Shown here in pieces: positions 18,379 to 26,524 of a stretch of DNA of 64,000 nucleotides. The notes under the pieces were generated by a model, which had not been told where the DNA came from, ran no database searches, and was given only the letters and a program-made list of their open reading frames with translations. The position numbers and the translations under genes were made by a program. The stretch is from Ga0077553 sp038215275 (GTDB taxonomy: Bacteria; Acidobacteriota; Terriglobia; Bryobacterales; Bryobacteraceae). The DNA lies in assembly GCA_038215275.1 (NCBI GenBank), contig JBBQRA010000001.1, positions 1-64,000 of the forward strand. Direction: 5' to 3'. Position 1 is the stretch's first letter, and each line of letters begins with the position of its first letter.

Positions 18379-19077
18379 TTAGCCCTCGTACGCGCGTTCC
18401 ACCATGTTCAGGAACTCGAGCGAAAAATCCTCGAGCCGAGCGCCGATCTCTCGCACCGAAGCTCCAAAGTAGTTGTAGAAAATCGCCGCCGGAATCGCCG
18501 CCGCGAGGCCCGCCGCTGTGGCCACCAGTGCTGCTGCAATGCCCGGTCCCACGGCCCGCAGGCTCGCGCTGCCCGCCGAACTCAAGGCCTGAAACGCGTC
18601 GATGATACCCAACACCGTACCGAACAAACCAATAAAGGGAGCAATCGCCGCGATGGTCGCGAGCCAGTTCAAGCTCGTCTCCAGCTCGCTGACCTCCTGG
18701 CTAATCCCAATCTGCAGGCTCCGCTCAATCGCCGTCCGATTCGTCAGCTTTCCCTTACCGCGCAACTGGCGATCCACCTCCGCCCATCCCGCTTCAAACA
18801 CGCCGACCACAGGCGCCGTCGGATACTGCTCACAGGCCGCCGTGATCACGTTCACGTCGGGCGCCTTGCGGAACGTCCGCAAAAACTTGCCGTTCTCATC
18901 GGTGGCCTTCCGCAAGCGGCCATACTTTTGGAAAACAATCGTCCAGGAGAACAAAGACGCGGCCACCAGCATCGCCAGCACAGCCATTGAAATCGGATTG
19001 TCGGAGCTGAGAATGCTCCACCAGCTTGGCGCGGCCGAGGGCGCCACGGCGGTCAGGATTAGTGATGCGATCAACAA
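18379..19077 (-). CDS. tolQ: MotA/TolQ/ExbB proton channel protein TolQ
   Basis: 232 residues, starting at TTG (19077 or 19074) with GGAG a few bases upstream. Three transmembrane segments are visible (about 28-50, 138-160, 172-195), with the conserved MotA/TolQ/ExbB stretch NWLATIAAIAPFIGLFGTVLGIIDAF and VGPGIAAALVATAAGLAAAIPA. It forms the inner-membrane proton channel with TolR. It is the first gene of the complete tolQRAB-pal-cpoB set. The AT-rich sequence at 19078-19138 probably carries the promoter, but I could not assign clear -35/-10 boxes. Confidence 0.96.
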   Translation of the reverse strand: MLIASLILTAVAPSAAPSWWSILSSDNPISMAVLAMLVAASLFSWTIVFQKYGRLRKATDENGKFLRTFRKAPDVNVITAACEQYPTAPVVGVFEAGWAEVDRQLRGKGKLTNRTAIERSLQIGISQEVSELETSLNWLATIAAIAPFIGLFGTVLGIIDAFQALSSAGSASLRAVGPGIAAALVATAAGLAAAIPAAIFYNYFGASVREIGARLEDFSLEFLNMVERAYEG

Positions 19078-19138
19078 AGTCTCCAGTCTTCCATTTTAGC
19101 GGGACGTTTGAGCCAAACATAAAGTTTATCTCTTGTTT

Positions 19139-19454
19139 TTAGTTGCGCGTGTAAATCACCCGCCCATCGAAGACCGTCATGTCCACCCTCGTCTTGTGAA
19201 TTTCGCCCGGCGCAAAGAACAGATCCTGCGATAGGAACACAATATCCGCCAGCATCCCGGGCTTGATCTGCCTCTTTACGGTCTCTTCAAAACTCGCGTA
19301 CGCCCCGATCCCCGTGTACGCGCGCGGCGCCGAGTCGACGCTCACCCGCTGCTCCGGCAGCCATCCGCCCACCAGTCCACACGCGACCATTCCGGATGAC
19401 CAGATCTGCACCCAACGCCCCCAGCGCCACGAGAAAACAAATGGCGATCCGCAT
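19139..19454 (-). pseudogene. Internally deleted amidohydrolase (YtcJ-type) remnant
   Basis: Only the two ends of a gene normally about 500 or more codons long are left. From ATG at 19454 (GGAG upstream) the frame encodes a signal peptide and the opening strand ADLVIRNGRVWTG (residues 16-28). The frame then changes around 19365-19378. The other frame encodes the C-terminal part: GGWLPEQRVSV, AYTGIGAYASFEETVKRQIKPG, MLADIVFLSQDLF and VDMTVFDGRVIYTRN, with stop at 19139. The whole metal-binding barrel, about 1.2 kb, is missing and the join is out of frame. This is a deletion pseudogene. Confidence 0.82.
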
Positions 19455-19494
19455 TTTCTCCAGTCTGCCAGATCCTCGCGAATATACTAAGAAG

Positions 19495-20949
19495 ATGTCT
19501 CCGGATGTGATGGCGAAATACGAGGTGGTCATTGGCCTCGAAGTGCACGCGCAGCTCAGCACGCGCACCAAAATCTTCTGTTCCTGCCCCACCAGCTTCG
19601 GCGCGCAGCCCAACACCAACGTCTGCCCCGTCTGTCTCGGCCTACCTGGCGCGCTGCCGGTGCTCAGCCGTGGCGCCGTCGAACTCGGAGCCAAGGGCGC
19701 CATCGCGCTCAACTGTGCCGTCCAGCCGGAGTCGGTCTTCGCCCGCAAGAACTACTTCTACCCGGACCTTCCCAAGGGCTACCAGATCTCGCAGTTCGAC
19801 AAGCCTCTCGCCCTCGCCGGTCATCTAGACGTTAACGTGAACGGCGAGACCAAGCGCATCGGCATCACGCGCGTTCACATGGAAGACGACGCCGGTAAGT
19901 CCGTCCACGACGGGTTCAAAGATTCCGATCGCTTCACGTACGTCGACCTCAATCGCTCCGGTACCCCGCTTATCGAAATCGTCTCGGAACCTGATATTCG
20001 CAGCGCAGACGAGGCCGTCGAATACTTCAATGAGGTCCGCCAAGCCCTCGTCTTCGCAGAAGTCTCCGCCTGCGATATGGAAAAGGGCCATCTCCGCTGC
20101 GACGCCAACGTCTCGATGCGCCTCAAAGGGGCCGAGAAGTTTGGCACCCGTGCCGAAGTTAAGAACCTCAACTCCTTCCGCTTCCTGAAACAAGCCATCG
20201 AATTCGAAATGGAGCGCCAGGCGGAGATCCTCGAATCCGGCGGCCGCGTCATCCAGGAGACACGACTCTTTAATCCCGACCTCGGCGAAACCATCTCGAT
20301 GCGGTCGAAAGAAGAAGCGCACGACTATCGCTACTTCCCGGAACCCGACCTCATCCCCGTCCACGTCAGCCCTGAATGGCTCGCCCGCGTTAAGTCCACG
20401 ATGCCGGAACTCCCACAGGCTCGCCGCGCCCGCTTCGTCCATGAATACGGCCTCCGCGAATACGACGCCCAGATATTGACCTCCTCGCGCGATACCGCCG
20501 ACTACTTCGAACGCGCCGCCCGCGCCGCCTCCGATCCCAAACAGACCGCCAATTGGGTGATGGGCGACCTCGCCGGCCTGCTCAAGGCCGATGGGAAAGA
20601 GATCCCCGAATCGCCGATCCCGGCAGAACATATCGGCGAACTCGTCACCCTCATCACGAAGGGGGAACTCTCCGGCAAGCTCGCCAAAGAGATCTTCCCG
20701 AAGATGTACTCGACCGGCGACTCCCCCTCGGTCATTGCCGAACGGGAAGGCCTCAAGCAGATCAGCGATACCGGCGCCCTCGAGAAAATCGTCGACGAGA
20801 TCATAGCGGCTAACCCGAAGCAGGTCGAGCAATATAAGGCCGGCAAAACCACCGTCATCGGCTTCCTCGTCGGCCAGGTAATGAAGCAGTCCCGCGGGCA
20901 GGCCAACCCGGCTACGGTCAACGTGATTCTCGCGGAAAAGCTGAAATAG
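19495..20949 (+). CDS. gatB: Asp-tRNA(Asn)/Glu-tRNA(Gln) amidotransferase subunit B
   Basis: 484 residues from ATG at 19495; ATG at 19510 (MAKYEVVIGLEVH) is an equally plausible start because neither has a good ribosome site. Typical GatB blocks: VVIGLEVHAQL, CSCPTSFGAQPNTNVCPVCLGLPGALP (zinc-site cysteines), ARKNYFYPDLPKGYQISQFDKPL and HMEDDAGKSVHD. The C-terminal YqeY-like helical domain spans about 360-484. With GatA and GatC (not in this window) it amidates mischarged Glu-tRNA(Gln) and/or Asp-tRNA(Asn). A kinase-like gene follows after 13 bp. Confidence 0.97.
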   Translation: MSPDVMAKYEVVIGLEVHAQLSTRTKIFCSCPTSFGAQPNTNVCPVCLGLPGALPVLSRGAVELGAKGAIALNCAVQPESVFARKNYFYPDLPKGYQISQFDKPLALAGHLDVNVNGETKRIGITRVHMEDDAGKSVHDGFKDSDRFTYVDLNRSGTPLIEIVSEPDIRSADEAVEYFNEVRQALVFAEVSACDMEKGHLRCDANVSMRLKGAEKFGTRAEVKNLNSFRFLKQAIEFEMERQAEILESGGRVIQETRLFNPDLGETISMRSKEEAHDYRYFPEPDLIPVHVSPEWLARVKSTMPELPQARRARFVHEYGLREYDAQILTSSRDTADYFERAARAASDPKQTANWVMGDLAGLLKADGKEIPESPIPAEHIGELVTLITKGELSGKLAKEIFPKMYSTGDSPSVIAEREGLKQISDTGALEKIVDEIIAANPKQVEQYKAGKTTVIGFLVGQVMKQSRGQANPATVNVILAEKLK

Positions 20950-20962
20950 TGCGGCTCCCGCC

Positions 20963-21679
20963 ATGAACATTTCCGGCCCGGATTGTCAGCTCTCCCCGCG
21001 ATACACTAACGATTTGTTGCTTACCGAAACCGATACCCGGACCGGAGACGCCGCGACCATCGTAGGGCAGATCGCCCACGAACTTCGCCAACCGCTTAGT
21101 GCCATGGAGGCGATTGTCTACTACCTCCACCTCACGATTACAGACGACCCGCGCGCCCGCGCCCAAATTGAAAAGTTGCGTCAACTCATTGAGCAGTCCG
21201 GCGCCATCCTTTCAGACGCCGTCCACTATCTTCAGTCCGCTCCCGTCCGGACCGAACGCCGCGACTTGCATGAAGCCCTCGCCGAATGTCTGAGCCGCCT
21301 CGTTACGCTCGATCAGAGCGCCATCGAGCTCGATCTTGCCGACCCTTTCCCGCTCGTTAGATTCGACCTCACACAACTCCACCATCTGATCTCCACTGCT
21401 CTCCGGTTCTGCCTCCGCGCCGGGCGGCGGGTCCACCCGGTCGAAGTCTCGACGCATCTTGAGGGGCACTACGCCATTCTCTGCTTCTCGACGCAAGCGC
21501 CCGGCCTCGAAATCACTTCCCCGGAAGACCTCTTTTTGCCGTTTGAAGAGCACCCAGCCGCCGCCGCGGGGCTCGGTCTGGCCAGCGTCCGCCGCATCGC
21601 TGAAGCGCACGGTGGCTCCTGCCGTCTCAGCACCGTCCCTGACGGCCGGATCACGCTGCGCGTCGACCTTCCGCTCTAA
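20963..21679 (+). CDS. Small soluble histidine kinase-like protein, no sensor domain
   Basis: 238 residues with no transmembrane segment. Residues 31-90 form a HisKA-like dimerisation domain with H-box QIAHELRQPLSAMEAI (His39). An HATPase_c-like region follows, with the G2-type motif AGLGLASVRRIAEAHGG near residues 205-221. The N-box is degenerate: the stretch DLTQLHHLISTALRFCLRAG lacks the usual magnesium-binding Asn. Kinase activity may be weak or lost. No response regulator is adjacent. It lies 13 bp after gatB and shares a 4-base stop overlap (CTAA) with the opposing oxidoreductase gene. Confidence 0.78.
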   Translation: MNISGPDCQLSPRYTNDLLLTETDTRTGDAATIVGQIAHELRQPLSAMEAIVYYLHLTITDDPRARAQIEKLRQLIEQSGAILSDAVHYLQSAPVRTERRDLHEALAECLSRLVTLDQSAIELDLADPFPLVRFDLTQLHHLISTALRFCLRAGRRVHPVEVSTHLEGHYAILCFSTQAPGLEITSPEDLFLPFEEHPAAAAGLGLASVRRIAEAHGGSCRLSTVPDGRITLRVDLPL

Positions 21680-23337
21680 CGCTTCGGCTCCGGCCGCGCC
21701 CACGGGGCCTTGCTCGGCGGTGTTGCCGGTTGAAACCGAGCCCGAATGCGACCCAGCGCTTTCAGTTGGATCTCCACACCCTGCTCGAAGATTCCACCTT
21801 CGTCGAGCAGCGTCTTCTGCAGTTCAGCGATCGGCACAGCCTGAACGCTGACGCCCTTCGCCACCGCCAGCGCCGCCGCCACTCCCGCCGCATGGCCCAG
21901 AATCATGTATTGCGGCTCCATGCGCAAGCTCGAATAGGCCACGTGGCTCGCCGAAAAACCGACGGGCACCAGCAGGTTCTCTGCCTCCGCTGCCTTCGGG
22001 ACCAACACCCGGTAAGGAATCTGGTACGGCTGCACCGGCACCTCTACGTTACCTTCGTTCACAACGAATCCTTCCGGGGAAACATGCCGCTGCACGTTGT
22101 GCGAATCGGAGTTGTAGCTGCCCATTCCAATCACGTCCGGCTTTGTTCGCTCCGTCTGCAAATCTTTTTGGGTGGCAACGAATCCGCCCACCATCCGCCG
22201 AGCCTCTCGCACATAGAGTTGGTTCGGCCAGTGGCCCGTGTCCGCAAACTCATCCTTGGCCAACCCCCACTCGCGCGCCTCCGCCTGCAACGCCGCCGGC
22301 ACTCGCGGATCGTTCGCCAGGAAATAATAGAAGCCCTGCTGGTAGTCGACATGATCCTGCCAGATGCGCGCCCGCACCGCATAGCTGCCTTCCGGATACG
22401 CATAGTTCTTCCCGATGTAGTCCGTCGAAAAGCCGCCTCGATTGTTCAAGTCCGCCTTTCCGTTCGGGATCACGCGGATCAGCCCAACTTCGTTCATCGT
22501 CAATGCCCGGCCCATGAATTCCGTCATGGCCTTCAAATACCGTGCCAGCAACTCGAACCGCGCCGGATCGTAGTTGGCCGGCTTCGGCCACGGCACCCGG
22601 TTCGCCGCCACTTTCGTCGCGATCACCCGGAAGTTGTAAGCCTGAATCCTCTTGTCTCCGCTCCCCGGCTCTCCGCGCGGCTCGGCAGACACCTCCGGCA
22701 ATAGCTTCCCGTCCGCGTCCCGCGCTGGAATATCGACAGCGAAATTATGATTCCGCGTATGCGCCAACACTCCAGCCAACGACTCGCCATAATCCTTTTG
22801 CCCTTCCCGTCCATAGGTGTACGAAACGCCCGCCTGCGCCATCAGATCAGCTTCGTAGCTGCAGTCGGCAAATACTTTCCCTTGGAACCGGGCTCCGTTC
22901 TCCATCACCACTTCCGTCACCCGCGTCCCCTGCTTACGAACGCCCGTCTTCTCTACCAACCGATGCTGGTACAGCACCGTCACCTTGGCATCCGCCAGCA
23001 TCTGCCGCATCACCTTCTCGCCCGCCCCCGGCTCCGGCATCCATGCCACCTGCTGGATATGACGGTCCATCTCATAGTGCTTCCCCATCCGCCAATAGAA
23101 CTCCAGCGCCATGCCCCCAATCACTTCGCCCTTCCCCATGTCCGTCCCCGACAAGCCCCCGGTAACCATGCCGCCGACATGGTTACCCGGCTCCAGCAGA
23201 ACCGTCTTCAATCCATGCCGCGCCCCGGAGACAGCCGTCATCACACCGCCTGCCGTGCCCCCGTAGACCACCAGGTCATACGTCTGCGCCTCCAGACCGG
23301 CCGCCAACGCCGCCGCCAATACAATCACTTTCCGCAT
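21676..23337 (-). CDS. Secreted FAD-dependent oxidoreductase (FAD_oxidored family)
   Basis: 553 residues from ATG at 23337; upstream sequence in the same frame lies within lpxD. A signal peptide (MRKVIVLAAALAAGLEA) precedes a Rossmann FAD site, YDLVVYGGTAGGVMTAVSGARHG (about 20-42), and VGGMVTGGLSGTDMG. A second FAD-contacting block near the C-terminus reads LLVPVGFSASHVAYSSLRMEPQYMILGHAAGVAAAL. This is the FAD_oxidored (PF12831-like) family, sometimes called xanthan lyase-like, common in acidobacteria and planctomycetes. The substrate is unknown; secretion suggests sugar or polymer oxidation. Its start overlaps lpxD by 13 bp. Confidence 0.88.
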   Translation of the reverse strand: MRKVIVLAAALAAGLEAQTYDLVVYGGTAGGVMTAVSGARHGLKTVLLEPGNHVGGMVTGGLSGTDMGKGEVIGGMALEFYWRMGKHYEMDRHIQQVAWMPEPGAGEKVMRQMLADAKVTVLYQHRLVEKTGVRKQGTRVTEVVMENGARFQGKVFADCSYEADLMAQAGVSYTYGREGQKDYGESLAGVLAHTRNHNFAVDIPARDADGKLLPEVSAEPRGEPGSGDKRIQAYNFRVIATKVAANRVPWPKPANYDPARFELLARYLKAMTEFMGRALTMNEVGLIRVIPNGKADLNNRGGFSTDYIGKNYAYPEGSYAVRARIWQDHVDYQQGFYYFLANDPRVPAALQAEAREWGLAKDEFADTGHWPNQLYVREARRMVGGFVATQKDLQTERTKPDVIGMGSYNSDSHNVQRHVSPEGFVVNEGNVEVPVQPYQIPYRVLVPKAAEAENLLVPVGFSASHVAYSSLRMEPQYMILGHAAGVAAALAVAKGVSVQAVPIAELQKTLLDEGGIFEQGVEIQLKALGRIRARFQPATPPSKAPWARPEPKR

Positions 23338-24344
23338 AGTCCCTCCACACGAGCCCGCAACTCTTTCACTTCCGCCTTCAGATCTCCAATCCGCGCGACG
23401 TTCGCGAGCTGCGTCAAATACTCCTTCAACGGTCGCGCCGGCGTCCCCCACACCACCTGATTCCCGTGCACTATCTTCGACGTCAACACGCCGCAACCGC
23501 TCCCTAGCACGGCCTTCGACTCAATCCGCGCCTTGTCCCCGATCCCTACCTGGCCGCCGATCACCGCATAATCCTCTACTACCACTCCCCCCGACAGCCC
23601 CGTCTGCGCCGCAATCACGACATGGTTCCCAATCTGGCAGTTATGCGCAATGTGCACCATGTTATCGAGCTTCACGCCGTTGCCAATCCGCGTCACGCCC
23701 AGCGCCGCGCGATCAATACAAGCGTTCGCCCCCAGCTCAAAGTCATCGCCAATCTCGACCCGGCCCACCTGCGGGAACTTTTGATATTGCCCCTCGTGCA
23801 TCACGAACCCGAATCCGTCCGCCCCGATCACGCACCCGGAATGCAGCACCGCCCGCGCTCCAATCGTCACCCCGTCATAGATCGTCACCCGCGCATGCAA
23901 CAGCGCGTTCGCTCCTATCGTCACCCCCGCCCCCACCGAACACCCGGCCCCAATTTCACTCCCGGCCCCAATCTTCGTTCCCGCGCCGATGCTCGCCTGC
24001 GGCCCCACGTTCACGCCATCGCCCAGTTCCACGCCCTCGCCCAGCACGGCCGCCGGATGCACCCCCGCCGCCGCCCACCGACGCGGATACAACGCCATCA
24101 AGCAACGGGCAAATGCCCCCCGCGGCTGCGGCACATAGATCCGCGTCTCGCCCAACCCGGTCCCGGGCATCACCAGCAGGCACCCGGCCTTCGTCGTCTC
24201 TGCCGCCTTCGCCCCCTTGGCATTGCCTACAAAACTCAACTCGTCCGCCCCGGCCTCTTCGAGCGGCGCCGCGCCGGTAATCTCCCGCTCTCCATCTCCC
24301 GCCCATTCGGCGCCCAGCATCGCTGCAATTTCCCGTACTTTCAT
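23325..24344 (-). CDS. lpxD: UDP-3-O-acylglucosamine N-acyltransferase LpxD
   Basis: 339 residues from ATG at 24344. The N-terminal uridine-binding domain (about 1-100; LSFVGNAKGAK, RGAFARCL) is followed by left-handed beta-helix hexapeptide repeats (about 105-290) and a C-terminal coiled helix (about 305-335, KAEVKELRARVEGL). The catalytic histidine region is NMVHIAHNCQIGNHVVIAAQTG. It adds the second acyl chain in lipid A synthesis. It is divergent from lpxA with only 25 bp between the two start codons. Confidence 0.96.
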   Translation of the reverse strand: MKVREIAAMLGAEWAGDGEREITGAAPLEEAGADELSFVGNAKGAKAAETTKAGCLLVMPGTGLGETRIYVPQPRGAFARCLMALYPRRWAAAGVHPAAVLGEGVELGDGVNVGPQASIGAGTKIGAGSEIGAGCSVGAGVTIGANALLHARVTIYDGVTIGARAVLHSGCVIGADGFGFVMHEGQYQKFPQVGRVEIGDDFELGANACIDRAALGVTRIGNGVKLDNMVHIAHNCQIGNHVVIAAQTGLSGGVVVEDYAVIGGQVGIGDKARIESKAVLGSGCGVLTSKIVHGNQVVWGTPARPLKEYLTQLANVARIGDLKAEVKELRARVEGLCGK

Positions 24345-24369
24345 AGCTCGAACGCTATGATAACGTTCA

Positions 24370-25182
24370 ATGGCCATCGACCCCTCCGCGCGCGTTGCCC
24401 CCACCGCCCGCGTCCACCCCGAAGCCCACATCGGGCCCCAAACCGTCATCGGCGATTTCTGCCTCATCGAGTCCGACGTCACCATCGGCGCCCACTGCCT
24501 CATTGAGCCCTACGTCTTCATCAAACGCTGGACCACCCTCGGCGACCACAACGAAATCTCGGCCCACACCGTCCTTGGCACCGACCCCCTCGACCGCGCC
24601 TTCACCGGCGAACGGTCCTACCTCGCGATCGGCCATCACAACAAGATCCGCGAACACTACACCATCTCCCGCGGCACCAAGCCGGAGTCCAGCACCACCA
24701 TCGGCGATCACAACTACGTGATGACCTCCGGCCACATCGCCCACAACTCCACCATCGGCTCCCACTGCACCATCGCCAGTTGCGCCTTAATCGCCGGCTA
24801 CGTCACCGTCGAAGACCGCGCCTTCATCTCCGGCGGCGTCGGCATCCATCAGTATTCGAAGATCGGCCGCCTAGCCATGATCGGCGGCAACATCCGCGTC
24901 AACCTCGACGCACCACCCTACTTCCTCTACTCGGAATTCAACATTGCCCCCCGCGGCCTGAACCTCGTCGGCCTCCGCCGCGCCGGCTTCACGGTCGCCG
25001 ACATCGCCCCGCTCAAACAGGCCTACCGGCTCCTTTACCGCTCCGGCCTCAAGCTCGCCGAGGCCCTCGTTCGCATCGAAGCCGAACTCCCGGGCGAGCA
25101 CACCCAACACCTCGTCGATTTCATTCGCTCCTCCAAACGCGGCATCGCCCGCGAAGGCCGCCCGGGTGATACAGTGGCATAG
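24370..25182 (+). CDS. lpxA: Acyl-ACP--UDP-N-acetylglucosamine O-acyltransferase LpxA
   Basis: 270 residues, typical length. Left-handed beta-helix hexapeptide repeats cover about 1-185 and a helical C-terminal domain follows (about 190-265). The catalytic histidine is in SGHIAHNSTIG (His122 and His125; the latter matches E. coli His125). IREHYTISRGT and GGVGIHQYSKIG are family signatures. It catalyses the first step of lipid A synthesis. It is the first gene of a plus-strand run that continues directly into an efflux system; the TolC-family gene begins on the base after its stop. Confidence 0.96.
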   Translation: MAIDPSARVAPTARVHPEAHIGPQTVIGDFCLIESDVTIGAHCLIEPYVFIKRWTTLGDHNEISAHTVLGTDPLDRAFTGERSYLAIGHHNKIREHYTISRGTKPESSTTIGDHNYVMTSGHIAHNSTIGSHCTIASCALIAGYVTVEDRAFISGGVGIHQYSKIGRLAMIGGNIRVNLDAPPYFLYSEFNIAPRGLNLVGLRRAGFTVADIAPLKQAYRLLYRSGLKLAEALVRIEAELPGEHTQHLVDFIRSSKRGIAREGRPGDTVA

Positions 25183-26520
25183 TTGCGCAGCATTCTGGTC
25201 CTTCTCACCCTCTGCTCTTGTGCCTTGGCACAGGAAATCAGCCTGCCCGAAGCCGTTAAGAAAGCTACCGCCAAATACCCCTCGGTCCAAATTTCTCTCG
25301 ATCAAGTCTCTGAAGCCGCGGCGGGTATCAACCTCGCGCGCCTCGCTTACCTCCCCCGCGCCGAAATGCTCGGGCAGATCAACCGCGCCACGGCCAACAA
25401 CGTCTTCGGCCTCCTGCTCCCTCAAACCGTCGTCTCGCCGATCTCTGGCCCTCTTCTCCCCACCGGACCCGGTTTTTCGAACGTCTGGGGCACGGCCGTC
25501 GGCCTCATGATCAACTGGGAGCCCTTCGACTTCGGCCGCCGCCAATCCGAAATCGCTAGCGCCGCCGCCAGCAAGACCCGCGCCGAAGCCGCCGTTGCCC
25601 GCACCGAACTCGAAGTCGCCGCCGCCACGGCCGACTCCTACCTCACCGCCTTGGCCGCCCAGCAAACTGTCGTCTCCGCCCAAGCCGCCGTCACTCGTTC
25701 GCAGGAACTCGTTCGCCTCACCGAGGCCCTCGTCCAATCCGACCTCCGCCCCGGCGCCGATCTCTCCCGCAGTCAATCCGAGGTCCTCCTCGCCCAGGCT
25801 CAGGTCGTCCGGGCCGAACAATCCGCCGCCACCGCACGCGCCACCCTGGTCCAGTTCACCGGCCCCGCCACCCCCATCAACTCCTTCCAATCCCTGCCCC
25901 CGGCCACCTCGCCCACGGGCATCGCCACCGCGCACCCCATCCTCCGGGAACAGCAAGCCGCCATCGACGAAATCAAGTCCCGGCAGACAGTCCTTGACAA
26001 GAGCTGGTACCCACGCCTGAACACACAAGCCAACGTCTTCGGCCGCGGCTCCGGCACCAATCTCAACGGCCCCTATCCCGGCGGCACTGCCGGACTCGGG
26101 CCCAACACCGGCAACTGGGCCATCGGCGCCACCGTCACCTTCCCCCTCCTCGAATACAAAACACTCCGCGCCCGCCGGCAAATTGAGCAGCAGCGCATCT
26201 CTCGCGAATCCTCCCGCAGCGCTCTCCTCGAACGGGAACTCGCCGCCGCCCTCGACCGCGCCCAGATCGCCGTCGCCACCGCGCGCAATCTCGCCACCAT
26301 CACTCCCCAACAGGTAACGCTCCTCCGCCAGACCCTGGAACAGACCACCGCCCGCTACCGCGCCGGACTAGCCAATCTCACCGAAGTCACCGACACCCAG
26401 CGCCTTCTCACGCAATCCGAAATCGACCATGCCCTCGCCGTGCTCAACGTCTGGCGCTCCGAACTCGCCCTTGCGGCCACCCAAGGCGATCTCGCCCCCT
26501 TCCTGAGCAAGGTGCCCTAA
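25183..26520 (+). CDS. TolC-family outer-membrane efflux protein
   Basis: 445 residues, starting at TTG immediately after the lpxA stop; the ribosome site is poor, which suggests coupling to lpxA. Signal peptide (SILVLLTLCSCALAQ), then two outer-membrane efflux (OEP) repeats with long Ala-rich helices. The end of the second repeat shows QTTARYRAGLANLTEVTDTQRLLTQSEID, the usual helix-turn pattern. It forms the outer-membrane channel for the RND pump and adaptor encoded next; the three genes together encode a tripartite pump. The substrate cannot be predicted. Confidence 0.93.
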   Translation: MRSILVLLTLCSCALAQEISLPEAVKKATAKYPSVQISLDQVSEAAAGINLARLAYLPRAEMLGQINRATANNVFGLLLPQTVVSPISGPLLPTGPGFSNVWGTAVGLMINWEPFDFGRRQSEIASAAASKTRAEAAVARTELEVAAATADSYLTALAAQQTVVSAQAAVTRSQELVRLTEALVQSDLRPGADLSRSQSEVLLAQAQVVRAEQSAATARATLVQFTGPATPINSFQSLPPATSPTGIATAHPILREQQAAIDEIKSRQTVLDKSWYPRLNTQANVFGRGSGTNLNGPYPGGTAGLGPNTGNWAIGATVTFPLLEYKTLRARRQIEQQRISRESSRSALLERELAAALDRAQIAVATARNLATITPQQVTLLRQTLEQTTARYRAGLANLTEVTDTQRLLTQSEIDHALAVLNVWRSELALAATQGDLAPFLSKVP

Positions 26521-26524
26521 ACCC

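Noticed and set aside
19825..20970. A 381-codon minus-strand open frame opposite gatB
   Set aside because: Antisense of a highly conserved gene, with no recognisable domain.
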